Shown piece after piece: positions 1 to 5,931 of a stretch of 7,141 bases of DNA (within the stretch, counting starts at the first letter, position 1; every line of letters starts with the position of its first letter). The notes below the pieces were generated by a model, which saw only the letters and a list, made by a program, of their open reading frames with translations, did no database searches and had not been told where the DNA came from. Source of the DNA: Spirochaetales bacterium (GTDB lineage: Bacteria > Spirochaetota > Spirochaetia > DSM-27196 > SLST01); the NCBI GenBank assembly GCA_028284845.1, contig JANQQY010000503.1, forward strand, positions 1 to 7,141, written 5' to 3'. A program made the translations under genes and the position numbers.

Positions 1-615
1 CTGAACGACCGCAGCATCGAAGATCTCGTAGACTTCGATCGGAGGTTGGGCATCAATGGTAACGTTGTACGTCAGCTTCACGAACTGCCCCGCGGGCAGG
101 CTTACCGACGATCCGTCACCCTGTTGACCGGACGGCGGATCGTTCATGATCGTCGTTCCCGCACGATCCCCAAGAGCAGTGATGACGGGACCGGCAATCT
201 GACTAAACGCCTCCTGGAGGGCGCTGACGGCTGCATCGTCGAGTTCCACGCCTTCCTGGCCCATCATGGGGCCGGCAACACGGATCGCGGCGTCATCAGA
301 GAAGATGTACGAATGGTGCCCGGGCGCGCCTTCTGTCAACGGAATCGAAATCTGAACAACCTGCCCGGGAAGCGTCGGTGTAAATCCTTCTCCGTCTGTG
401 AGTTCCGCAGTCGGAGGATCGATCTTCACCTCGTTGTTTACCAGCAGGGAGAGATTCGATTCCTGTCCGTCGACCGTCGCCTGAACGAGCTGCGCGAACT
501 CACCAAGCTGCTGGTCGGTCAGCGCAGGAGTCGTTGGGCCGGCATCAAAGTCCATGCCTCCGGTGCCTTGTAGCAATGCATCAATTTCGTCCTGGGAAAG
601 GGATCCATCACTCAT
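1..615 (-). CDS. fliY: Flagellar motor switch protein FliY/FliN, N-terminal 205 residues (3' end cut by window edge)
   Basis: This is a C-ring switch protein that works beside FliM and FliG on the cytoplasmic face of the motor. The frame is open from ATG at 615 to the window edge, giving 205 residues; the C-terminal SpoA (FliN) domain should follow outside. Residues 6-16 (LSQDEIDALLQ) form a CheY-P-binding motif nearly identical to that of FliM. Residues about 33-160 resemble the CheC-like part of FliY, with two pseudo-repeated helices at about 38-48 (LGEFAQLV) and 131-142 (SALQEAFSQIAG). In active CheC/FliY these helices carry ExxN; here they read E39-FA-Q42 and E135-AF-S138, so both Asn residues appear to be lost. 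The start is supported by AAGGAG six bases upstream, inside the end of fliM, which ends one base before this ATG, so translation is probably coupled. Spirochaete annotations use either fliY or fliN for this gene. Confidence 0.9.
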   Translation of the reverse strand, partial: MSDGSLSQDEIDALLQGTGGMDFDAGPTTPALTDQQLGEFAQLVQATVDGQESNLSLLVNNEVKIDPPTAELTDGEGFTPTLPGQVVQISIPLTEGAPGHHSYIFSDDAAIRVAGPMMGQEGVELDDAAVSALQEAFSQIAGPVITALGDRAGTTIMNDPPSGQQGDGSSVSLPAGQFVKLTYNVTIDAQPPIEVYEIFDAAVVQ

Positions 616-616
616 C

Positions 617-1642
617 TTACTCTCCTTCGTCCGCGACAAGCTCTTCGAAGTCTTCCTGTTCGATGTCTTCGAGTTGCTTGATGATCTGCACGGCGAGCTT
701 GTTACCGACCTGTCCGGGTCGGCAGAGGAACTTCTGTCGGTTTCCGATGTTGAGCGAGAACGGGTCGCTCGTTCGAACGTTCGGCAGACGGATGACGTCG
801 CCCGGACGCAGGCTGAGTACATCACCCACCGTCAGATCCATCCTGCCGATTTCGGCAACAACGGAAACCGCCACGGTTGCGAGTTTCTCGCGCAGGATGT
901 TGAGGTTCTCCGTGGTCGTTCCGCGTCGGACCGACGAGTACCAGTACTGAGCGCTCAGCTTGCTGATGATCGGCTCAATCGTGAGATAGGGAATGCAGAA
1001 GTTGACCATTCCCTCTACCTCACCGACCTTCGTCTCAAGGGTGACAAGAACAACCATTTCGGTTGGAGGGACGATCTGCGCGAACTGAGGATTCGTGTCG
1101 ATCTGACCAAGGCGCGGCCTGAGGTCGATCACCTGGTTCCACGCTTCGCGCATGCTCCCAAGAATCCGAACGATGATCCCCTCCATGACGGAAGTCTCAA
1201 TCTCTGAGAGCTCTCGGGAGACCTTGGTGCCTTCACCCTGACCACCAAAGAGTCGATCGATGATGCTAAAGGTGATGGCGGGGTCGATTTCGAGGATCGC
1301 AGAACCCTTGAGCGGATCCATGTTAATGACGGCAAGTGTCGTAGGATTCGGGATCGAACGAATGAACTCTTCGTAGGTAAGCTGGTCTACGGATGCAACG
1401 TGGAGTTGCGCGAGGCTTCGAAGCTGCGCACTCATGGAAGTGGTCGTGAGACGCGCAAACGTCTCGTGCATCATGTTAATGGTACGAAGCTGTTCCTTGG
1501 AGAATTTGTCCGGCCGCTTGAAGTCATAGATCTTGATCTTGCGCTGATCGGCCGGCTGAGGAATCTCATCAGTTTCCATGTCCCCAGACGAGATCGCCGT
1601 TAGCAGCTGATCTATTTCGTCTTGGGATAGAACTTCTGTCAT
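617..1642 (-). CDS. fliM: Flagellar motor switch protein FliM
   Basis: FliM is the C-ring protein that binds phosphorylated CheY and passes the signal to FliG and FliN/FliY to change rotation direction. The 341 residues match the usual family length. Residues 5-17 (LSQDEIDQLLTAI) are the N-terminal CheY-P-binding helix. The middle domain, about residues 40-235, is CheC-like and contains the GGQG motif at 133-136 (LFGGQGEG), the GGxG loop used to contact FliG. Residues about 255-325 are the C-terminal SpoA domain (LTVGDVLSLRPGDVI), which pairs with FliN/FliY. The tail is strongly acidic. The start is ATG at 1642 with GGAGGGG about 10-12 bases upstream, and the protein begins MTEVLSQDEID as expected. 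It follows fliL after the widest gap in the window, 71 nt, and ends one base before fliY. Confidence 0.97.
   Translation of the reverse strand: MTEVLSQDEIDQLLTAISSGDMETDEIPQPADQRKIKIYDFKRPDKFSKEQLRTINMMHETFARLTTTSMSAQLRSLAQLHVASVDQLTYEEFIRSIPNPTTLAVINMDPLKGSAILEIDPAITFSIIDRLFGGQGEGTKVSRELSEIETSVMEGIIVRILGSMREAWNQVIDLRPRLGQIDTNPQFAQIVPPTEMVVLVTLETKVGEVEGMVNFCIPYLTIEPIISKLSAQYWYSSVRRGTTTENLNILREKLATVAVSVVAEIGRMDLTVGDVLSLRPGDVIRLPNVRTSDPFSLNIGNRQKFLCRPGQVGNKLAVQIIKQLEDIEQEDFEELVADEGE
622..627 (-). promoter_or_regulatory. Ribosome-binding site of fliY inside fliM (AAGGAG)
   Basis: The minus-strand sequence AAGGAG-AGTAAG-ATG places a strong Shine-Dalgarno core six bases before the fliY start, within the last codons of fliM. 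With the stop and start one base apart, ribosomes ending fliM are well placed to restart on fliY, which would tie the amounts of the two switch proteins together. Confidence 0.7.
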
Positions 1643-1713
1643 TCTATCAGTTCCCCTCCGTCCTTATAGTGTCACAGTTCAACAAGAATAGCAATCCCTC
1701 GTTGGCCGGTGTC
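1643..1713 (-). other. 71-nt intergenic gap between fliL and fliM
   Basis: This is the longest non-coding stretch in the window. It holds the fliM ribosome-binding site (GGAGGGG, 1653-1659). Read on the minus strand, a TATAAG hexamer at about 1662-1667 resembles a -10 box, but no -35-like hexamer sits at a normal distance (TTGCTA lies 20 bases upstream and TTGAAC only 8). I saw no sigma-28 (TAAA / GCCGATAA) or sigma-54 (GG-N10-GC) pattern and no stable hairpin followed by a U-run. It is best treated as a leader spacer with no proven element. Confidence 0.5.
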
Positions 1714-2271
1714 CTAGAACGGAAGGAACTGGTAACTACCAAATACGATGTCTTCAATCAGACCGGTTCGCAGGATACGGTTGATCTGATCTCGGATTTC
1801 GGCTTCTACCGCTTCCTTGTTTGCCTGACCCTCAAGTTCCGCAGTCGTTCTGGCACCAAAGTAATCATTGAAGATGCCGACAAATTGGATTCGTCTGTTG
1901 ATCAGCTCCGTTGTAAGGTCTGTGTTCTCGCCGTCGTACCCAAGGAACGGTTCGATGATGTAGGTGGTTCGCACCTCATCGCCGGTGGTACCGCGAAGCT
2001 CTCCAACTTGCTCAAACCAGACGTACTCCGGCACCTGAGACCGGTACTCCTCGCTCGTAGGGATTCGCGTCTGACTGACATTCCCACGATTTAAGAAGTT
2101 CACTGTCACGACAACGACGGTAACGATGAAGATGACCGCACCAAGAATGATCCCGACCCATTTGAGGACCTGAATCAGGACGCCGGAAAGGAATCCGACT
2201 CGTTTCTCGCCTGACTGCGCTTCCTCGGCACCTACAACGTCTTCATCACTGTCAAACATCTCATCAGCCAT
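1714..2271 (-). CDS. fliL: Flagellar basal body-associated protein FliL
   Basis: FliL is a single-pass inner-membrane protein whose periplasmic domain encircles or contacts the MotA/MotB stator and supports torque. The 185 residues comprise an acidic cytoplasmic tail (1-24), one transmembrane helix at about 36-60 (a run of I, V, G and A ending TVNFL), and a periplasmic domain at about 75-185 containing the family pattern of a beta strand (YIIEPFL, 104-110), a long helix, and the closing segment EIRDQINRILRTGLIEDIVF. The start ATG at 2271 has AGGAG six bases upstream. It lies 26 nt after motB and 71 nt before fliM, its usual spirochaete position. Primary-sequence conservation in FliL is low, so the call rests on topology, C-terminal pattern and location together. 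Confidence 0.93.
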   Translation of the reverse strand: MADEMFDSDEDVVGAEEAQSGEKRVGFLSGVLIQVLKWVGIILGAVIFIVTVVVVTVNFLNRGNVSQTRIPTSEEYRSQVPEYVWFEQVGELRGTTGDEVRTTYIIEPFLGYDGENTDLTTELINRRIQFVGIFNDYFGARTTAELEGQANKEAVEAEIRDQINRILRTGLIEDIVFGSYQFLPF

Positions 2272-2297
2272 GGGAGTCTCCTATTGAGTGTATCGGC

Positions 2298-3032
2298 TTA
2301 CAAGGTGCCTTCAGTGAGGATGATCACATCGACACGCCGATTGTAGGCGCGTCCCTCTGGCGTCGCATTGTCAACGAGCGGCGCAAACTCGCCGCGGCTC
2401 ATGAGTTGAAACTGGGACTCGTCAACCCCATAGTCAACGAGGTAACGCAGAACTGAGGACGACCGCGCAGAGGCGAGGTCCCAGTTCGATGCGAAGGCCG
2501 CACCGGGACCCACAGGGATGTCGTCGGTGTGGCCCTCGAGTCTGAACGTCCGCGACGAGAGCTCGTCGGCATTGAGCAACTGGCTCAGTTTTTGAAGGAC
2601 CTCGCGCGTTTGCTCTATGTTGACATCTGCGGAACCGCTTGCGAAGAAGGCGTCGCTCGCAAGCGTGATCACAAGACCCCGTTCGTCTTCCGTGATCCTG
2701 ACGAGGTTCGAGCGAATCTCAGGCTCGAAGATGCTCACCGCTTCGCGACGGGCCTCGCTGAGTGCCCGGCCCTGTTCCATTGAGGGGAGTGATTCAATGG
2801 TGTTACCGAGCTCGGCCAGCGGACCTGCCTCTAAGGTGTTCCCGCCCGTGTAGTTTCCGAGTCCGGGGAATGCGGCGAGAATAAGCCGAAGCTGCTCACC
2901 GTCAATCGTTGCGGTTGTGAAGAGAAGCACAAAAAACGTAAGAAGCAGCGTGACCATGTCCCCGTACGTGAGGAGCCAGTCCGCGGCGCCTTCAGGGGGG
3001 CATTTTTTGCACTTTCCTTGATCTCCTGCCAT
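2298..3032 (-). CDS. motB: Flagellar stator protein MotB
   Basis: MotB pairs with MotA to form the ion channel that drives rotation, and anchors the stator to peptidoglycan. The 244 residues begin with a short cytoplasmic tail containing Cys8-KK-Cys11. A single transmembrane helix follows at about 20-42 and carries the ion-binding aspartate, Asp25, in the context TYGDMVTLLLTFF, matching Asp32 of E. coli MotB. A linker/plug region follows, then an OmpA-like peptidoglycan-binding domain at about 125-240, with FASGSADV (130-137), LEGHTDDIPV (165-174), NWDLASARS (183-191) and NRRVDVIIL (231-239). The start ATG at 3032 has TGGAG seven bases upstream and lies 17 nt after the motA stop. Whether the channel uses protons or sodium cannot be read reliably from the sequence. 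Confidence 0.97.
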   Translation of the reverse strand: MAGDQGKCKKCPPEGAADWLLTYGDMVTLLLTFFVLLFTTATIDGEQLRLILAAFPGLGNYTGGNTLEAGPLAELGNTIESLPSMEQGRALSEARREAVSIFEPEIRSNLVRITEDERGLVITLASDAFFASGSADVNIEQTREVLQKLSQLLNADELSSRTFRLEGHTDDIPVGPGAAFASNWDLASARSSSVLRYLVDYGVDESQFQLMSRGEFAPLVDNATPEGRAYNRRVDVIILTEGTL

Positions 3033-3049
3033 CTATCTACTCCAGGGGG

Positions 3050-3835
3050 TCAGTTCTGCGCTGACTCCTGCCTCAACACCTCACGCTGCGTTGGCGGGAG
3101 GAAGCTGATCAGCTTCTCAAGAAGAATCCGGGGGTTGTCACCGGACTGGATTGAAAGAATCCCTTCAATCACGATCTCTTTGGCCCGCGTCTCTTCCTTG
3201 TCCCGGTCCTCAAGTTTTGTCTTGAACGGCAGGAAGACAAGGTTCGCGAGGATCGCTCCGTAGAAGGTGGTGATCAGCGCGACCGCCATACCGGCACCGA
3301 TGATACTGGCATCACCACCAAGATTGACCAACATCTGAATAAGCCCGATCAGGGTGCCGATCATACCAAAGGCCGGCGCAATCTTGCCCCAGTCGTCAAA
3401 TATCTTAATGCCGCTCTCATGTCGACTCTGAATCTCGTTGAGGTCGTGATAGAGGATGCTCTTGATGATCTCCGGATCGGTACCGTCAACGACAAGTTGG
3501 ATTCCCTTCCGCATGAACTCGTCCTCGACTTCGTCAAGATTGTCCTCAAGGGCGAGAAGACCCTCACGTCGCGCTCGCTCACTGAAGGCGACCAGGTCTG
3601 AGATGATCTTCTCTTCCTGCCAGTCCGGCGTTTGCAGAGCGATCCGAATGTACTTCACGATTCCGAGCATTCGAGCCAGCGGATTCGCAACGAGCATCGC
3701 GGCAAACGAACCGCCAACAACGACGACAACGGAGCCCACGCTGACGTAGTTTCCGAGTCCTGCGCCGCCGGTGATGATGGTGACCAGAATAAGAGCAAAG
3801 CCGGCCAGAAGGCCGACGATCGTTCCAAGATCCAC
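3050..3835 (-). CDS. motA: Flagellar stator protein MotA
   Basis: MotA is the pentameric stator subunit that surrounds the MotB helices, conducts ions with them and pushes on FliG. The 261 residues show four hydrophobic segments, at about 4-23, 31-50, 152-172 and 178-203. The large cytoplasmic loop between segments 2 and 3 carries charged residues expected to touch FliG (RAREGLLALE-type block at about 87-97). The two conserved prolines of the family fit Pro154 (KIAPAFGMIGTLIG) and Pro203 (FLPFKTKLE). The start is GTG at 3835, the only non-ATG start among the genes whose start is clear here. It is supported by AGGGG six bases upstream, by only three bases separating it from the flbD stop, and by the expected N-terminus MDLGTIVG. 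The SD site lies inside flbD, so translation is probably coupled to it. Confidence 0.97.
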   Translation of the reverse strand: MDLGTIVGLLAGFALILVTIITGGAGLGNYVSVGSVVVVVGGSFAAMLVANPLARMLGIVKYIRIALQTPDWQEEKIISDLVAFSERARREGLLALEDNLDEVEDEFMRKGIQLVVDGTDPEIIKSILYHDLNEIQSRHESGIKIFDDWGKIAPAFGMIGTLIGLIQMLVNLGGDASIIGAGMAVALITTFYGAILANLVFLPFKTKLEDRDKEETRAKEIVIEGILSIQSGDNPRILLEKLISFLPPTQREVLRQESAQN

Positions 3836-3838
3836 TAT

Positions 3839-4036
3839 CTACCCCTCATTCTTGAACGCGCCGATCAGCTGACGGTACGACACGATCTCATCAAAAACAG
3901 TCTGGTAGTCCTCACGGACCACCAGACGCTTTCCACTGAGCATAGTAAGAGTTGTATCAGGGTTCGACTCTATGTACTCGATCTGATGGGGATTGACATA
4001 GTACTCACGACCATCCAGCCGAGTGACTTTGATCAT
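3839..4036 (-). CDS. flbD: FlbD/SwrD-family flagellar protein
   Basis: This small soluble protein (65 residues) belongs to the FlbD/SwrD family found between flgE and motA in spirochaetes and many Gram-positives. The family signature is visible: MIKVTRLDG at the start, YYVNPHQIEYIES at 12-24, then TLTMLSGKRLVVRE at 29-42 and a short helical end. In Bacillus subtilis, SwrD is reported to raise flagellar motor power through the stators, and its position three bases before motA fits such a role. It is unrelated to the Caulobacter sigma-54 activator also named FlbD. The start is ATG at 4036; AAGGAG lies 12 bases upstream, a rather long spacing, but there is no better alternative and the N-terminus is as expected. 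The gap from flgE is 17 nt. Confidence 0.93.
   Translation of the reverse strand: MIKVTRLDGREYYVNPHQIEYIESNPDTTLTMLSGKRLVVREDYQTVFDEIVSYRQLIGAFKNEG
3842..3846 (-). promoter_or_regulatory. Ribosome-binding site of motA inside flbD (AGGGG)
   Basis: On the minus strand AGGGG-TAGATA-GTG puts the Shine-Dalgarno core in the final Glu-Gly codons of flbD, six bases before the motA GTG. This site and the three-base gap decide the GTG start and point to coupled translation of flbD and motA. Confidence 0.65.
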
Positions 4037-4053
4037 CTAGCCGAACCACTCCT

Positions 4054-5460
4054 TTATCGCTTCAAAGTTAACACTTCCTGAAGCATCTGATCGGAAGTCT
4101 GAATCGTCCTGGAGTTCGCCTGAAATCCTCGCTGTGTCACGATCATGTCGGTGAACTGTTCGGCAAGATCGACATTGCTCATCTCGAGGGTTCCGGCGAT
4201 GATGCTTCCCTTGCCCGCTGCACCGGGAGGATCAATGAGCGGCTCGCCGGAGTTGATGGAGACGACAAAGGTGTTGTCACCGGCCTTCTCAAGCCCGCCG
4301 GGGTTGGTGAATCCCGCGAGCGCCAGCTGGCCGATTGGCCGGTTCGTTCCGTTCGAGTAGATGCCGGTGATGATCCCGCTCTGGTCAATCCGGAAGTCCT
4401 CCAGATAGCCCAGCCCGTAACCGTCCTGGCGAACGATCTTGTTGGTGCTCTCGCTATTGAACTGGGTGGTGCTCTCTTCCATCGCACCAACCGCTCCTAT
4501 GTCGACGGAGACGGTCTGGGTGACCGGAGGCTCGGTCAGACCAGTGATGGGGTCTGCGGGGATCGATGTATCCGGTACGAGGAAGGCGACGTCGATCAGG
4601 ACGTTGCCGTCGGAGTCAAGCCCACCTCCGTTGTTCGAAGCCAGGGCGAGCCGTCCCATATTGTCGAATTCAACCACGTAGGTGTTGTCCGCCGACTGAA
4701 TGCCGCCAACCGAGACCGTCGGCTGAATGGGGCTCTCTGTGTCTGCGTTGATGCTGACCGTTGCGAGCCATTGGTTTGGCGACCCATCGATCCTCGTGTA
4801 GTCGATTCGGAGTTGGTGTGTTCCGCCAAAGGCGTCGTAGATCTCCTTGGTGATCTCACGAGTCCCGTCGGCGATTTCCGATTCGCTGGCACCCGGTGGT
4901 ATGACCGGCGTTCCCTTAAAGAGGTTGCTCGCGGCGAACACCGTCGTGGTCGCTCGTGCTTCGTCCTTTTCTCCTATTGGAATGATAAGATCGCCGGGCG
5001 TGCCGCTCGTGTTGATAAAGGTGAGCGAGCCTTCGGTCTCCGCCTCCCACCCCTGCACGCGCATTCCGTTCGCAGGATTCACCAAGGTACCATTTGCGTC
5101 GAGCGCGAACGCACCGGCGCGGGTGTACATGTCTACGTCACCCTCCCGGAGGATAAAAAACCCTTCGCCCTGAATGGCGACATCGGTCTTCACTCCGGTC
5201 GTCTGAAGCGACCCTTGGTTGAAGAGGGTATCGATCGAGGAGATCTGCATCCCGAGTCCAATCTGGCGTGGATTCACACCACCGACGCGCTCGTTCGGAC
5301 GGGCCGCACCCTGGAGGCTCTGGCTGATCATGTCGTGGAAGTTGACCCGGCCCTTCTTGAATCCGGTCGTGTTGACGTTCGAGATGTTGTTACCAATCAC
5401 GTCCATCCGAATCTGATGATTCTGGAGGCCGCTTACTCCAGAATAGAGGCTTCTCATCAT
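4054..5460 (-). CDS. flgE: Flagellar hook protein FlgE
   Basis: FlgE polymerises into the hook, the joint between the rod and the filament. The 468 residues are longer than enterobacterial FlgE (about 400) and close to the usual spirochaete size. The N-terminal rod/hook domain covers about residues 1-40 (MMRSLYSGVSGL, then NNISNVNTTGFKKGR at 24-38). The central surface domains follow. The C-terminal assembly domain covers about 420-468 (EMSNVDLAEQFTDMIVTQRG and the closing QMLQEVLTLKR). At the position of the Treponema denticola cross-link, Lys165 is kept, but residue 178 is Ser (codon AGC at 4929-4927) instead of Cys, and there is no Cys anywhere in the protein. The start ATG at 5460 overlaps the flgD stop (ATGA) with AGGGGG nine bases upstream; the adjacent second ATG at 5457 is possible but has poorer spacing. 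Confidence 0.97.
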   Translation of the reverse strand: MMRSLYSGVSGLQNHQIRMDVIGNNISNVNTTGFKKGRVNFHDMISQSLQGAARPNERVGGVNPRQIGLGMQISSIDTLFNQGSLQTTGVKTDVAIQGEGFFILREGDVDMYTRAGAFALDANGTLVNPANGMRVQGWEAETEGSLTFINTSGTPGDLIIPIGEKDEARATTTVFAASNLFKGTPVIPPGASESEIADGTREITKEIYDAFGGTHQLRIDYTRIDGSPNQWLATVSINADTESPIQPTVSVGGIQSADNTYVVEFDNMGRLALASNNGGGLDSDGNVLIDVAFLVPDTSIPADPITGLTEPPVTQTVSVDIGAVGAMEESTTQFNSESTNKIVRQDGYGLGYLEDFRIDQSGIITGIYSNGTNRPIGQLALAGFTNPGGLEKAGDNTFVVSINSGEPLIDPPGAAGKGSIIAGTLEMSNVDLAEQFTDMIVTQRGFQANSRTIQTSDQMLQEVLTLKR

Positions 5461-5921
5461 AGGTTGCTTCCCCCTTCGTTCGCGAATGCGCGAACTCGTT
5501 GTACATCTGCGTAGTCGTAATAGGTTCCACCAACAAGGACCTGCGGGTAGTCGCCGCCGGTCACCTCTTCCACGATTCCAGTAACAAATGAACCGCTTGT
5601 GAGTATGTCGACGCTCTTTCCAAGGAGCGAGACCGCCTGTCCGGAGCTGAGCATCTGGCCAAGCCGTGCGAACTCGTCGCTCATATTGGTCATCTGCTCG
5701 AGCGTTGAGAACTGCGCCATCTGCGCAATGAACTCGCGATCTTCCATGGGCGAAGTTGGGTCCTGGTTCGTCAACTGCGTGATGAGAATCTTCAGAAACT
5801 CATCCTGTCCAAGCTCGTTTTGAGCGACGCGAGTATTGTTCAGAGCCGCATTGAAGCTCTCGTTCTGCGCACGTAGTCGCTCCACGTCGGAAGCAGCCAT
5901 TTGAACACTAAAACCGTCCAT
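5457..5921 (-). CDS. flgD: Flagellar hook assembly (hook-cap) protein FlgD
   Basis: FlgD forms the temporary cap under which FlgE subunits are added to the growing hook. The N-terminal part carries the hallmark GQDEFLKILITQLTNQDPTSP-type block (about residues 38-58), followed by MEDREFIAQMAQFSTLEQM. After it comes a short beta-rich stretch (LLGKSVDILTSG, then GIVEEVTGG) that resembles half of the FlgD tudor-like domain. The 154 residues are much shorter than E. coli FlgD (about 230), consistent with absence of the inserted Ig/Fn3-like domain, as in other short FlgD proteins. I chose ATG at 5921 because AGGAG lies five bases upstream; the in-frame GTG directly before it (5924) would leave only two bases. 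The gene follows fliK by eight bases and its stop overlaps the flgE start. Confidence 0.94.
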   Translation of the reverse strand: MDGFSVQMAASDVERLRAQNESFNAALNNTRVAQNELGQDEFLKILITQLTNQDPTSPMEDREFIAQMAQFSTLEQMTNMSDEFARLGQMLSSGQAVSLLGKSVDILTSGSFVTGIVEEVTGGDYPQVLVGGTYYDYADVQRVRAFANEGGSNL

Positions 5922-5926
5922 CACAA

Positions 5927-5931
5927 CTCCT
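5927..5931 (-). promoter_or_regulatory. Ribosome-binding site of flgD (AGGAG)
   Basis: Read on the minus strand the sequence is TAGGAGTTGTGATG. The AGGAG core shares bases with the TAG stop of fliK and lies five bases before ATG 5921 but only two before the alternative GTG 5924. It therefore decides in favour of the ATG and suggests that fliK and flgD translation are coupled. Confidence 0.7.

Noticed and set aside
46..573. Plus-strand open frame of 175 codons at the left edge
   Set aside because: The minus strand here encodes FliY with a correct N-terminal motif, SD site and coupling to fliM, so the plus-strand frame is a shadow.
554..1207. Plus-strand open frame of 217 codons opposite fliM and fliY
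   Set aside because: It overlaps two clear switch genes antisense, with charged composition typical of a mirror frame and no recognisable domain.
1662..1700. Possible sigma-70, sigma-28 or sigma-54 promoter between fliL and fliM
   Set aside because: A TATAAG box is present, but candidate -35 hexamers are 8 or 20 bases away. The GG and GC pair is 13 bases apart rather than 10 for sigma-54, and no sigma-28 pattern is seen.
2272..2282. Small inverted repeat GGAGACTCC at the fliL ribosome-binding site
   Set aside because: The arms are four bases with a one-base loop, which cannot form a stable hairpin; it is probably chance.
4771..5514. Plus-strand open frame of 247 codons opposite flgE and the end of flgD
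   Set aside because: It lies opposite strongly recognised hook genes, shows no family resemblance, and is explained by the codon bias of the real strand.
5922..5924. GTG as the start codon of flgD
   Set aside because: It leaves only two bases to the AGGAG core, whereas the next codon, ATG at 5921, has a normal five-base spacing.
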